From Ostrinia nubilalis (taxonomy: Eukaryota; Arthropoda; Insecta; Lepidoptera; Crambidae), in NCBI RefSeq assembly GCF_963855985.1, contig NC_087092.1:15190001-15254000 (forward strand): DNA of 64,000 nt, in the 5' to 3' direction. Under the pieces are notes generated by a model. That model saw only the letters and a program-made list of their open reading frames with translations. It did not search any database and had not been told where the DNA came from. The position numbers and the translations under genes are program-made. Of this stretch, positions 47,261-59,851 are shown one piece after another (position 1 is the first letter of the stretch; every line of letters begins with the position of its first letter).

Positions 47261-47791
47261 TACAGAGCAAATTAAGGCGATTAGAGTCCTCAATCCTCGT
47301 CAAATGGGCATTTTGTAAAGCCTACTCCTCTTTTACTGCTAGACAGAAATAGTTGAAAAAATATATGCTATACAACAGTTCAAGGACTACATTTGTGACG
47401 TTTGAATTTTCGCTACGTGTCTTTGTTTTGGATTAAAAAAATAAATACGGGACATCGATTTTTTACTTAAATTCCCTACTCCTCCAAAACGGCTTTGTTA
47501 ATTTAAAATATTTTTGCACGAATAGATTAGGAATTCTTTAATCTTTAAATGACACGTTGCGTTTTTCAATCGAACATTACTTTCATTTATAAATTTTACT
47601 TTTGATAAATTCCGAACGTTTTGCTGTTGAGGGGGCCTTCGCGGGGTGCGGGCGGCAAATCCCACCACCACCCATGGCCATACCAACCTCGCGGTTATTG
47701 TGGCCGTATCTTGAGAGATGCGCGCGGAATTGCGGCTGCCTACGGCAGATTGCACTCCACCGCGCGCAATTCTTGACTCTCTACAAGTTCT

Positions 47792-50700
47792 TTAATCTTT
47801 GTCCATTTGTCCCTTGCCACTCTCCCCCTTCTGGGGCATGGACTCTACTGGCACGTTGGCACCATCCGGTGCCTGGCCGCTAGGCGTCTGACCGTTCCGC
47901 CTCCTGTGCCACGCGTGCGCGAAACCTCGCAGCCGCGCGAAGTTCGCCTCCGAGCTGACAAGATCGGGGTACCACGCAGGACCGTAGCCCTCCGAGAGCG
48001 CTATCCCACTCAGCATCTCCCACCGCAGGTCTTCATACAGGGGACAGTACCACAGAACGTGGTGCCTGTCCTCCTCACTCTCGCCGCACTCACACATACT
48101 CCCCTCTCGCAGCTTCATGTCGCTCAGCCTTTTATTGAAGCACCCGTGTCCAGTGAGTATCTGCGAGGTCACATAGTCCGGTTGGACCCAGCGCATGCTG
48201 AGCCTACCAGCCACCTCCGGGAAGAACTGATAGAGCTCACGACCTTTGGTCTCCTGCTCCCAACGCTGCTGCCAAAATACGATCACCGAATCCCGTATAT
48301 CGCGTTTTCGACTGCTCATCTCGTCCAGGGTCGCGAGCTGGCGCGTCCTCAGTACAGCCGTCCGTCCAGCATACTCCACCTCGAGGTCGGCGGGCAACAC
48401 TCCGGCCAAGACCGGGAGCGCGGCCGTGCTGACAGACCGGTAGGCCTTCGTCAGCAGCACGAGTGCCGGCCTCTGCCCCCTCAGGACAATCCCGCCTACC
48501 GACTGGACTTTGACCCGCTCAAACCAACACGCCGCAGCATACACAAGCGTGGCAACGAACGTTCCCTGGTAGAAAATGCGCAGACCGGGGTATCGAATGC
48601 CCCAGGAGGACGCAGACACACGCGAAACCTTCCCGAAGCATTTGGCTGCGCGCTCTACAATGTCCTGTGCATGCTGCGTGAACAAAAGACCCGAATCGAT
48701 CACCACGCCGAGCACTGTTCCTGAGCTCACCTGTCGGATCGAGGCGCCATCAAGCTTGATGATTGGGGGCCTCTGGAATTTCCCCGTGATTGTCATCATA
48801 GACGACTTGGCAGGAGAGAATCCCAGTCGGTTCCGGGCTCCCCAATCAGTCGCGATGTTAAGGGCCTCTGTGGCCTTCGACTCGATGCTGGCTCTCGATT
48901 GCGCCTCAATCAAAATGGTGACGTCATCGGCGTACGCCACCATGCTCACCCCCTCCGGCATCGGCGATCTCAACAGGTCGTCCAACAGAACGTTCCACAA
49001 CGTTGGTCCAAGCACAGAACCCTGCGGACACCCCATGGTGGAAACTTTCCACAGCTCCCGGCTGCCGACGGTTAAGCCAACCCGGCGTCCGGAGAAGTAT
49101 CCCGCCAACATCCGATAGACATTGGGCGGGCATCCCCCTCTTTTCGCCTTCAGCATCACCATCGGCCACCAGGCGTTGTCGAACGCACCCGAGATGTCAA
49201 GAAACACAGCTTGGACGTACTTCGCTGTGGACGCCCTGGCCGTGTCGGTAATCGCATCGATTGCTGTCACTGTCGACTTACCTCTGGTGAAGCCATGCTG
49301 GCAGTCCGACATCCCGCTAGAGATTTGAGGCGCGCAGTGTAGCATTACACGCTCAAGCAGTTTACCCAAGATCGAGAGAAGCGTAATTGGTCGGTACGCC
49401 TTGGGGTCGGTGAGGGGCTTGTCATTACCTTTTGGCAGCACGAGCAGTCGACCGTCCTTCCACACATCCGGAAACACACCTTCCTCCACACACTTGGCGT
49501 ACACCAGGTGGAACTCCACCGATGCAGCCTTCCAGACATGCGTCAACATTCTTGCGGTCACTCCATCCAGTCCCGGTGCGGTGTTGGGCAATTGCTTAAC
49601 CATGATTCGCAGATACTCAAGGGACGGAGGAGACGCGTCTGGGCCAGAGGGGACCAGGGCAGCCGAGATCCGCACCTGTTTGTGGTACTCTGTGTCCTTA
49701 GACAGATCGTCGTCCGGGCACAGAGCATACACAAGGCCGTGCATGGCTTCGTCCACAGTCCCCGCAAAGCCTTCGGCCGCAAAAACTTCGTGCCGTTGAT
49801 TACGTTCGAGGGCGGACGCTTCCTGCCACTCGCCACACGGTAGGCCAGACCCCACGGGTCCTCGTTGCCGGACTCGGCAAGCCCCCGGAAGAACGCGAGC
49901 TCCGTCTCCTCCTTTCTCCTTCTATATCGCGCTCTACTCGCATGGAACTCCTCTCGTGCAATCTCCTCCGCCCTGCCCCCTCTCTTCCTGAGCCTCTGCC
50001 ACGCACGGCGTGAAGCGCCGTTTGCCTTCCTGAGATCGTCTAGTTCAGGCGTCCACCATTCATAACCCACGTCCCGGCTCTTCCTCTTTATACCGAGGGT
50101 TTGATGCGCAGCGCGGACAATCACGTTAGTGAAGCGCCTGCTAACCAGGGACGCAGGCTCCCTCATGTCCAGATATCCCATTCGCTCATGGATAGCACTC
50201 TCGAAGCGGTCCCAATTGACACCCCGATCCCGAAATCTCGGAGGCTCCTCGCCTGGCTCTGCGCGCTCTGATGTAATATTACGTGTGGAGGATCGGCCAA
50301 CTCTGAACGTGATAAGGCGATGGTCACTAGTGCTGGCCCCCACATGGACTTTCCAGTCCGTGACTGTGACGTTTCTGGTGGAGAGTGTCACGTCTACGCT
50401 TGATTCCCCGTTCGCAGTACTAAAGGTCGCCGGTTGGTCAGGGGTGTTGACTACGACGAGGTCGTGTCCCAAGATGAAGTCCTCAACCGACGACCTACGA
50501 TGGTCAGCCACTCTGCCTCGCCCAATGGTTTGGTCCGGCCTGCTGTGCCACAACGGTGAGTGGGCATTGGCGTCGACTCCCACTATGATGCGCTTGCCCG
50601 CCAACGCGTCGAAGACCCGCTCAAGATGGTGGATGTGCGGGTCGATCTCCTCGCCGTACTTGAAATACGCTGAGACGACGTATAAATCGGCCTCATGGAT

Positions 50701-50925
50701 GTACGCCACCGTGCAGCGGTCGTTCGTCAGGTGCTGGAGCACCGCGATGGAGAGATGGGACCCGGCCACGAAGACGCCCGCCTGGGACGAGAGGCCGCGC
50801 TGGAGGACAAGCTCGGACTGCGAGTACTGTTCTTGGACTAGAACAGCGTCCAATCCGAGCTCCTGCGACAGCGCGGGGAGTTCGTCAGTGGCGAGCGCCG
50901 CACCGGCCAGGTTCAGCTGTCCCAT
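47792..50925 (-). pseudogene. ORF2 (endonuclease / reverse transcriptase), one frameshift
   Basis: From ATG 50925 (MGQLNLAGAALATDELPALS) the AP endonuclease includes VGVDANAHSPLWHS and STSDHRLITFRVG. The frame shifts near 49765; after the shift the polymerase continues to 47792. Its motifs are NTAPGLDGVTARML, FLDISGAFDNAWW, TMGCPQGSVLGP and the catalytic AYADDVTIL, followed by CECGESEEDRHHVLWYC near the C terminus. Length (~1,045 residues in all) fits R1-clade ORF2. Apart from the single shift the coding sequence is clean. It begins 10 bp after the ORF1 stop, as expected for two-ORF elements. Confidence 0.85.
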
Positions 50926-50935
50926 GGTCCACGCA

Positions 50936-51478
50936 TCAAAGAGCGTAGCGGGTGGCCGCTACGCTACGCTGCTCCGCGAAGACCCTGGCGGGGCACTCCC
51001 GCGCACCGGTTGCGTGTGTCGCTGCGTCCTTCTTGCCGAATTTGTGGCAGGTGGCACACCGCTGCACCGTCTCCTTGCACGCTGCTGAAGCGTGCCCGCT
51101 ACCTCCGCACGACGCGCATACCACGTCCGTCGCCCTGCAGTACTTCTCTGGGTGGCCGTACTGGTGGCACTTGTGGCAGCACGTCACCGTCAAAAAGTCA
51201 TTGACGTAAGCCACGTCCCAGCCTACGTACACCCGATCCAACTCGCATAGGAGTAACCTGCAGGCCGGGGAGCACTCAAGGACCACTGCTGTGGTCCCAC
51301 TTCCCCGGCGGCTCTTTTTAAAGACTCCTTTGCACTCCTTGGTAAAGCGCTCTAGGGGCCAGCTCTCGTTGCTCGCGACATTCTGCTCGTGAAGAGCCTC
51401 CACGAACTCCTTGAGGTCCGGGTCACCGGTGATGGAGGACACCACCACGAGGGGTAGCCGCTGCTTAGGCTCCGTCAC
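50936..51478 (-). pseudogene. ORF1 (gag-like), C-terminal portion
   Basis: 180 codons with three zinc knuckles in the order CHKCHQYGHPEKYC, CASCGGSGHASAAC and CATCHKFGKKDAATHATG..C, the hallmark of R1-clade ORF1. The upstream half is missing because the element is 5'-truncated, so the Met at 51478 is probably internal. Confidence 0.8.
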
Positions 51479-51490
51479 CCGCAGAGAAGC

Positions 51491-52316
51491 TTGGATTTTT
51501 TTATATTACTTAGGCTTCTGGGAACCGATACTACGGGAAGTTAATGATACTCAAAAGTATTTGCAAACAGAGGGACTCAATATAGACCAGTGCGCCCAGA
51601 AAATGAGTGCTTTACAGACCCTATTAGAAGAAAATCGGCCTGAATTTGTAGACAGAGCTCTACAATATGCTAAAAGTTTATGTGAAGAGCTTGGAATTTC
51701 AGTAGAACCCCCAAGACAAATCAAGAGAAAGCATCTTTTTGGCGATGGATCTTTAGACGTTGGGTTATCGTACGAGAATGAACTCAGGCGAACAATGTTC
51801 AATTCAATAGACAGAGTAACTGCTGAAATTCGTGATCGATTCCAACAGCTGCAAAATCTAGCGCAAAAGTATTCCTTTTTAATGCCGGCAGTAATGCTGG
51901 GCTCAGAAAAACTTAATCTAGATCAAGCTCCTCGAGACATAAATACAGATGAGTTCCAACATGAGCGCGCACGTCTACGAGCGTTCGTAGCTGCAACAAA
52001 TCCAGACTGTAAAAAAGAGCTTATGAAGTCCGGCTCTCTGGGATTATTAAAATATATTATTTACTCCAAACTTGAAGATGGCTTGCCAAACATTGTAATT
52101 ATGTTGAGATTTTTTTTAACGACTGCTGTCAGCAATGCCAGTTGTGAGAGAAGCTTTTCTAAACTAAAGCTGATAAAAAATTACCTTAGGTCGACTATGT
52201 CTACGTTGAGACTAACAAATCTAGCTATACTGGCAATTGAAAATGAGATACAATTTGATATCGACGATTGTGTAAAAGATTTTGCTTTGAAAAAAGCACG
52301 AAGAGTACATTTTTAA
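51491..52316 (+). pseudogene. hAT transposase C-terminal part (ZMYM1-like)
   Basis: About 275 codons in one frame ending with stop at 52314-52316. Contains LQTEGLNIDQCAQKMSALQT and PPRQIKRKHLF, then the hAT dimerisation region LTTAVSNASCERSFSKLKL and YLRSTMSTLRLTNLAILAIE. The catalytic N-terminal part is cut away by the junction near 51490. The open frame extends artificially into the antisense of the neighbouring retrotransposon. Confidence 0.82.
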
Positions 52317-53092
52317 TCTATTTTTTTAAGTAATAGTAACAAAAATATTTAAGGAGCTTACTTACCCCTCTAAAACTTGCGCCACAGATAATCTTTCGTG
52401 ATTTCTCTTGTTACAAACCGAAATAAAAAAGTGGTTTGTAAATAGTTAAAGCCATATCTAAGCTACTTTTAAAACCGTGTATTTATTATATTCTGCAAGT
52501 TCGAAATTCAAAATTAGCTAAAATGGTAACTTTTAGCAGTAATTAAATCTGTAACTTGCTGTAAATATCTAATGAATTCAAACAAATTATTTTAAAAAAT
52601 AGCTTCGATACATATTATAAATTTTTCAAACCACTTTTTTAATTTCGGTCTATAACAAAAGTAATCAAGAAAAAATATGGTGGCGCTGGTTAGCTAGGGT
52701 ACAACCCTTAATAATATTAAGCACATATGTTATTCCTTCTAAGTTCAATGAGCACTATATATAATTTAAGATAATATTTACCCTCAATTGACAAATAAAT
52801 ACTTTAATACTTGTTATTATTGTTTATTGTTATACACCTAGTGTTACATAATAAAGCTGAGCTATTTAAGAAAATCAAACTTCCTGTGGGTTTCAAGCAA
52901 TTGCTTCTCTTTAATGTATTTTCCTTCTGAAGCAGTGCGTGGTAGTTTATTTTGACTTTCAACAAATAAGGTGAATAGTGTACCTGAAGTCCATTCAATA
53001 TAATATTTAAACTTTAAAATATTTATAATTAAAATAAAGGGCGGCGGATTTCCGGACGGCCCCGGGCGGCGAAAAGCCACGCTACGCCACTG
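51491..53092 (+). mobile_element. 3' half of a hAT transposon (ZMYM1-like)
   Basis: The coding end of a transposase (to 52316) is followed by an AT-rich 3' region and the terminal inverted repeat GCCACGCTACGCCACTG (ends 53092), the reverse of the common hAT start CAGTGGCGTAGC. The putative 8-bp target copy is GCAAACTG (53093-53100). Its left half and left end were not found; the R1-clade element abuts it at about 51490. Confidence 0.8.
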
Positions 53093-53130
53093 GCAAACTG
53101 ACATTAGCGATCAAAATGAATATTTTCTTT

Positions 53131-53260
53131 GGCTGAGTTGCACCACCTGACGTGACCTAACTTTGACCGTAGCTTTGGCGATAACCGGTGTTTTTTTGTA
53201 TGGAGTTTGACAGATTTTTGACTTTTGTCAAATTTAAAATAAGATGGTGCAACCTAGTCT
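53131..53260. mobile_element. GTTGCACC-family MITE
   Basis: GGCTGAGTTGCACCACCTGA to GATGGTGCAACCTAGTC, with the inner TTTGTATGGAGTTTGACAGA block. Confidence 0.78.
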
Positions 53261-54444
53261 TTGTTTGACAATAGTTTTTATGTCAGAGTTGTTCATAGAG
53301 CACGTTCAGTCAGACGATACGATTGAATTAAGGCATGCTCGGTCGCTATTATCTACCTAAATAGAATCTATTAGTGTAAAAAAATCGACTCCAAAAAAAC
53401 GGCACTAGACTTATTTACTTATAAAAGTTGAAAATATATTCCGTTATTTATTTACTAGGCCTTTGCAATCAGTATCCAAATTAGGAGCGAGTCAGAATCA
53501 GTAACTTAATCGATTTACGTGAAGAAGACAATTTATATATTTCATACTTAGGCTCGGCGCAAATGGGCCATTTAGAATTAGATTTTCAATATGTTTCTTC
53601 GCGAAAATACCACAGTTAAAAAAAATAAGATAAAATGGTATTGATAAATTGTTCTATAGAGCTTATTAAAAAATGTGGATACTGATTACAAATGCCCGTA
53701 TATCATGATTGATATTTTCGGAGTTGGTGACAGCCTACCTTTTGGTGATTCGTTTTGGAGTTGGTTTTAATTTTTGGTAAAAATTAATTTATTTCATGCC
53801 TTTAGTAGACTATAGGTACTCAATCGACCTTGTTATTGCCACTGAAGGTGCATAGGTACACAGTACATTGATACCATATTTTTCATGTTAAGTGCAAATA
53901 AACTTCCCTAAATTACCTAACCATGAAACGTATATATAGGCTTATAATAATTAAAAAGTTTCGTCGATAAAAACTGAAATCCTCTTATAAGATGATGAAT
54001 TTTGGGAGCATGTCATGAAACTAAAATTATTAGCATACAAAAACTTGTTTTAAAAAAAAGGTTTTTTCCTTTATATTATTTTTTTATTTATGAATTTGAA
54101 TTATGAATCGGAATTTGCTGCGGCGTAGTAGCAAAGATTTTTCGTTATGTAGCTCGTAATAATTTCGAAGAATAGGGATGTTTCCTGGGTAAAGCAAGAG
54201 TTTGAATTAGTCCGTCGGTCAACTTACCAAAAAAATACTTTAAATGTATTTTTCACTTTTTTAAACTTATGAAAATTTAAAGAGATAGGCGTGCTTAAAA
54301 TTGTTGCGATTTGTGACGTCACGCGGAATTTAATCGCATCATAACTTCGTAATTAGGTACTTGTTTGTTGACAAATAAAAATATCCCGTGTCCAATATTT
54401 TTTGATAGTGTAATTGACGTGTAATTAACACGAGACATAAGAAT
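53261..54444. other. Intergenic, no gene seen
   Basis: AT-rich; no repeat or exon recognised. Confidence 0.5.
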
Positions 54445-54945
54445 AAACTTGCTGTTCCATCATTTAGGTTGCATAAGATAGGTAATTCATTCTTGGGGAA
54501 ATGTATTACCATATTTAACAAAATACCACACAACCTTGTCGAATTGCCAATAAACAAATTTAAGATACATATAAAAAATACCCTTATGTCCAAAGGGTAC
54601 TACAAGGTTCGAGACTATATTGATGACAAGGATGCGTGGTCAGTTCAGTCTGCACATATTTGATGTACTTAAATTTGACTATTCTTACCGTTAGATAATT
54701 CCTGGCAATAAGTGGTGACTGAGTTTGTTCCGGCGTTTCTTCTCAGCACTTGCCATATGTTTGTCTCGAAGCGCTGGTAGGGCCCAAAAGATAAGGAGAC
54801 ATGTAAAGTGCCCCATAAGGGCTACCTTTTCTTTTTTTATTATTTTCTATTGACGTTCATAAGTGCCACTTGTGGTCTAAACTGAATAAATATTTTTTGA
54901 TTTGATTTGATTTGATTTGATTTTGATTTGATTTGACGGACTAAA
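54445..54945 (+). mobile_element. 3' end of a non-LTR retrotransposon with (TTGAT)n tail
   Basis: Codons IFNKIPHNLVELPINKFKIH and SKGYYKVRDYIDDKDAW form the C terminus of a lepidopteran non-LTR reverse transcriptase; the stop TGA is at 54661. A ~240-bp untranslated region and a TTGAT microsatellite (54898-54937) complete the 3' end. 5'-truncated. Confidence 0.7.
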
Positions 54946-57655
54946 AGTGTTTTTTTTTTAAGAAACTAGCCTATTCCTACGGCCACATTCCAGCTCCATC
55001 ATCAGACCCTGTTTGCCTTTGAGAGTTGAAGTAGGTAGGTACTCGTGATTTTTAAAGTAGCTTACTTACATAATATTACTTACTTATATTTATTAAATAA
55101 ATAAATACAAATCAAACGAACCTAAACTCGATGGAATCGTTTAATCCCGGAGTTGCTATGGGGCCACTGGCATTCCAGCTCTATCATCAGATCGACTCCA
55201 TGTCATCACAATATTGCATTGTCATCCGAATTACATGTATATCCAAAATTTTAACTCAATCAGTTGTTGAAGGATTTCTAATAAAAAGACGAGATTAAAC
55301 ACATTTTCAGTTTATTCTTCATAAGTGACACAAAGAGAATGACAATAGACAAAAGAAGAAACATTTGCTTTTTTAAACCATAGACAATACTACTATGTGT
55401 TCCAAATACCTACAGTCGTCAGGAAGTTGGTCTAACAAATTCAGCTTGCAAGATTCCACCCGAAGTTACCTACATAATACATGTTCAAATTTCGAGAACG
55501 GCTGAACCGACAAAAACATTAGAAAATTTACGAAAAAATAAAAAAAATTATCCCGTACAAAATGTTCATGGATTGTGTTATTTTTATTAAATACCTTTAC
55601 GCCTGAGTCAAATGACACCGACATCAAGGTTTGATGAACCTTGATGTCAAACCTTGATTCAAGTTTAAAATAATAGGCAGTAATGTCATGAAAAAAGAGC
55701 TTCTATTCTGTATCTACCTATGCCCGTGTAATTTTGATCGGTGTCAAATCGGAGTTTTCGTGCGGGGTGCGCGGGTGTTTCGCGCGGCGTGAAGGTCAAA
55801 CGCCCAAGGTCATTGAGGACTCTAATCGCCTTAAAGAACGAACGAAAACGAAATTCTTCTTTTTCTTCATGAATCTTCTTCTTTTAGAGACCTTTCTATA
55901 ACCGTAAATTATCACTAGTACGGGAATTGGCAACAAAACACTTTTATAAAGTTAATAGATATTTACCCTCCCGACGTTTCAACTCGTTTCTTTCTTTTAC
56001 CGTCTGATGGAGGGATATCAGAAATCATGGCAAGCTCAAAAAGCATGACACTCTCCACAGAAGTTTTAACCTGTAAAAACAGTCAAGATATTGAGTTTTT
56101 GAAAAAATATTACAACATAATATAAACCTCGTGGTATAATTTCTGAACTAAAGACAAATAAGAATAAATCACGGGGCATTACTGAAATGTGATATGTTGG
56201 TTTGTTTGGTTGTCATTCGCTTGTCGAATCCATTTACGAGCTGGATTTTGTGTGCCCACAACTTCGTGGCGCCGCGAGATTTAATATTGTTTGCGCTTAT
56301 ATTAACGATTAACACGAAATAAATTAAATCATGGGACCAATAATTTTGAAATTAAGTGCAGTTTTTTAAATTCAGTATAATCACGTACACAATGTGGGAT
56401 CTGCCTCTCTGATATCGAAATGTTAACTTTACAGGTTACACTTTACACTTTCAAGGCTCCAGCGCTTAGGTTTCTCATGTTTGCGATACAATTCTCTAAA
56501 ACTAGTTTTTTTACTAAAAATGAATACTTTGGTCTAGCCTTAGAATAATGGTCCCACAAATTCTATCAGACTGTGTAAAATTGAATTGTCCTTAACTCCC
56601 CAATCAATCAATGCTTTGGGTAAAAGTGCTGAAACTGAGAAAAATCAGCACAAGAAGCTGGATCACCTTTGTCATCTCTTTCCAAAGGTTCCAAGGTGAC
56701 CAGATGTGGATAAAAGTTTCAATAGCGATGTTTCTTATAGCCTGCGATTGTCCGCGCCATGCCTCTTGTGGCCGCTCACGCGGAAGGCGGATAGCGCCGG
56801 AGCACCTTATTTATGACTGCGGCTTAACGGCCGCGTGTGTGGTTAACGCACGCTTAAGGCTGCGACCACACAAAAGGCAAAGCCAGACAACAACTAGCGG
56901 CTTTAACAGAGGAAGAGAGAAGCCACACGGTGCGTCCTGCATATAAAAATCAATGATATGCCAGACGGTGCGTCCGGCGCCGCACCGCACCGTGTGGCTT
57001 CTCACGAACCCTTACTGACAGACCGTTAAAATGCAGTCAGACACCGAGTACCGGCATAGGTAACAAGAACGGTGACAGAAGAGCCCAGTCACAGGCAGAT
57101 CGTGGATAAGCGCAGAAATGACTAGACAAGGCAAGTCAACCTTGACCTTCACTTTTGGGTTTTTATTGGCGGTCAAGCTATAGGTGGGAACGAGAGGCGA
57201 GAATAGTCCCGTAAGCAGTCAGCCACTAAGTAACGCCGTAACTACCTACAGCAGTAACAGAAGAGTAGTCATAGAGCACAGAGAAATAGTTAGCTCACTG
57301 TTGCCATATCTGATTAGGAATACCTTATTTATAAGTTGGTTAGTTAACACACGCTTAAAGATGTGGCCACACTAAAGATAAAGTCAGACAACAACAACAA
57401 GCAGCCACAGGACGGCGACAATAGTGCCCAGTCACAGCTAGTCCATGGATAAATGCAGAAATGTCTAAGATCACCATGGTAAAGTCAGCGGTTAAGTAGA
57501 AGCGTAGCAGTGCCACTGCACTGAAGAGCACAGTCAAACGCAGAGCTGCAGACCGTACAAGCGCAGAACACATACCTAAATACTATTACTGGCGGCACAA
57601 TTACTTCTAGCTCGCACCGACATTAGTAAGTTATATGGCACTGCCAACAAATATA
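54946..57655. other. Intergenic repeats, no gene seen
   Basis: Two related blocks (54980-55020 and 55165-55215: CATTCCAGCTCCATCATCAG / GCATTCCAGCTCTATCATCA) are pieces of a dispersed lepidopteran repeat. A fold-back lies at 56917-57003 (GAGAAGCCACACGGTGCG inverted). No exon recognised. Confidence 0.45.
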
Positions 57656-57876
57656 TACTTACGAGCAAAAGTATGGAATCACCCCTTTGTGTTCCAAGCG
57701 ATCTTAAGAACTGAATGACTATGTATTGTATGTATCTATGGTATCAATTTTAAGTTTATAATATCTCCTTTAAAATGGTACGATTTTTAATTTTATTGAT
57801 CTTCTATTAGTTATTTAGTTCTTATGATCGCTCGGAATAAATAGGGTGATTCCATATTTTTGCTCGCGAGTCTAGT
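57656..57876. mobile_element. Tc1-derived MITE sharing ends with 35256-38037
   Basis: Ends ACGAGCAAAAGTATGGAATC and (inverted) GCGAGCAAAAATATGGAATC match the Tc1-like element's ends. About 220 bp with no coding content; TA flanks. Confidence 0.78.
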
Positions 57877-57982
57877 AATAGCTCGCTGTTGCCATATCTG
57901 TTGGTTTGAACGCGGTAGATAAAGATTGTCGATTGAACACCGAGTTGTCCCAACAGTATTGACTGGCAAGAGATGTTAGGTA

Positions 57983-59849
57983 GGGTGATTGCTACAGTTA
58001 TTGGCCCTTTAAGAGCGTTGTGTAAGTTAACTTGTGTAAAATGTAACAAAAACTCGACTTTTGTTTACTTTTTATATTTTATTATGAGAAAACAATATTG
58101 CTGCTATTTAAGCTAGTACCTATTTGGTGTTATACGATAAGAATTACAATAATAATTATAAAAATATCAGAAATCACATTAAATTTAGCTATTGGCCCCA
58201 AAATCACAGTAATTGGCTCCTAGAAGTACAGTTATTAGCCACCGAAAAAAACCCATAAAAATCACTGAAATTTCACGCTTTGTAATCCTAACTCATTTTG
58301 TCTTTCCTTAAGATTAGCTAAGGATTCGTCATCAGTATCACTCTTATCGATTTCTTCATCTATCTCATCATCGTCAGTACATTCAGTAACATTGTAACAA
58401 TTGTGACAAAGATAACTGTCTCCTTCTTCTTCAGGAATATGCTGTTGCACAAGATTTATGAAAGACACGGTGACATTCAGAGCAAACTAAAAGTCTATTT
58501 TTATAAGCTTCTTGCAAATATTACAGATTTGATTGGATACAGATACATTATTCTTACTTTTTTTATTTTAGCAGTTTTCTTTTCTTCAGCTTTCAGTTTT
58601 CTGTCCTCTCTTTTATGTTCTCTTTCAATTTTCCGTTACCTTTTTTCTTTCTCGAGGATTTCTTTTTCTTTAGCTTTTTCTTCCAGAATCCTCTGATATT
58701 CTGGTTACGGTAACGGTTCATCTCATCGTTCTCGTTCGTCTACAAGTACCTATCTCATCTGCGTACAAGGCACCCACTGAAAACCAGTGTCTTGGCTCTT
58801 GGCAGTAAAATGTCAACTGTCAAGATAATACTGAGTGGGTGACCTCTTTGGCAACATTTTTGTTTTCTCCGCCTCATTGTTTTTGTGCTTTTTAGTTGTC
58901 AAATAAATATTTTTTCTTTCTTTCTTTCTTTCATCTTCTTGGGTCCCAGTTTTAGGGTCTTTTGTCTCTCTTTCTTTATCTCTAGTTTGAAGTTCTCCTA
59001 TTTCACTCAATGTTGATTCTTTCTCCCAACTTATAGGTTCAGGTTCATCTGTAACTTCCGCTTCCAATCCATTTTGCTTATAATAAATAGTCCCACAAAC
59101 GATAGAGAATTAAAAAAAATCATTGTTTTGCATTTCAGGTATTATTTGTTTTATTTTTTTAAACTGATTAAGTGTTTCTGTTCCAACTACTTATACCAAC
59201 CTTAGTATACTGTGTTACCAACGGCATCTTGTAACAATCTAGGTAAAGTAAATCAATAAAAATAGTTATTGGCCGTGCATAAGTGTCAGTAATTGGCCCC
59301 CCGGCTAATTACTGATCCTAATAGGTTAGGACGTTAGTATTTTAATAGCAAATATTTAAGGGTTAAATTAACTTTATCTTGAATAAAAATACAATAAAAG
59401 TAAATTTTAATTATTGGCCACCCATGGCCAATAACTGAAATAAATTGAAATGTGGTATAGTTATTGGCCGGTCTAATTTTAAAGTTATTTTATTCCAAAA
59501 CAAAGTAACTTAATCTATCTACATAAGCTACCATTTATCTCTTTACAAAATAACAGTAAAATTACTATAACAAGCAAAAACAATTAAATTACGAACAATA
59601 TTCATAAATATTTACCTTAAAATTTTGACAAGCATGCGGCTACTCGGACGACTCGTTGTCGAAAGAAAGCTTCTGCTGTTTAGAGTGCCATCTGTTCTTA
59701 CTCTGACATACTACATTGGACAGCGTATTGCTCAGAGAAAGTATTTGTGTCTCTTTTCCACTCTTAATAACGTACATATGCTTGTTTATTTTTATTTTAG
59801 CCAAGGTGGCCAATAACTATGTACAGGCCAATTACTATAGCAATCACCC
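57983..59849. mobile_element. 1.87-kb Tc1/pogo-like element with repeated TTATTGGCC motif
   Basis: Inverted ends GGGTGATTGCTACAGTTATT, near-identical at the other end (TAGCAATCACCC), are flanked by TA (57981-57982, 59850-59851). TTATTGGCC / GGCCAATAA words recur in both subterminal regions. A decayed minus-strand protein remnant lies inside. Confidence 0.82.
58262..59067 (-). pseudogene. Transposase C-terminal remnant (Lys/Glu-rich plus zinc-finger-like end)
   Basis: On the minus strand an acidic piece (EAEVTDEPEPISWEKES, about 59064), a Lys/Glu-rich stretch (KEKEILEKEKRYRKIEREHK near 58650) and a Cys/His-rich end (CNIC..., CHNCYNVTECTDDDE, 58262-58520) follow in order across at least two frame breaks. 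This layout resembles the C termini of pogo-like transposases that end in a PHD-like finger. The DDE core is missing. Assignment is tentative. Confidence 0.45.
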
Positions 59850-59851
59850 TA

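Larger units (their letters stand above)
47620..51490 (-). mobile_element. R1-clade non-LTR retrotransposon, 5'-truncated, nearly intact
   Basis: A contiguous ~3.9-kb copy on the minus strand: the end of ORF1 with three zinc knuckles, then ORF2 with an AP endonuclease, reverse transcriptase and C-terminal CCHC-like finger. The 5' boundary lies near 51490, where sequence passes abruptly into a hAT transposase gene. The 3' boundary is near 47620. It is GC-rich compared with its surroundings. Confidence 0.88.

Noticed and set aside
47807..48724. 305-codon plus-strand frame and several other long frames at 47.8-51.1 kb
   Set aside because: These are antisense shadows of the GC-rich R1-clade ORF2 and ORF1 and have no family motifs of their own.
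51411..51490. N-terminal start of the 301-codon frame 51411-52316
   Set aside because: The first ~27 codons are antisense to retrotransposon ORF1; only the part after about 51491 is transposase.
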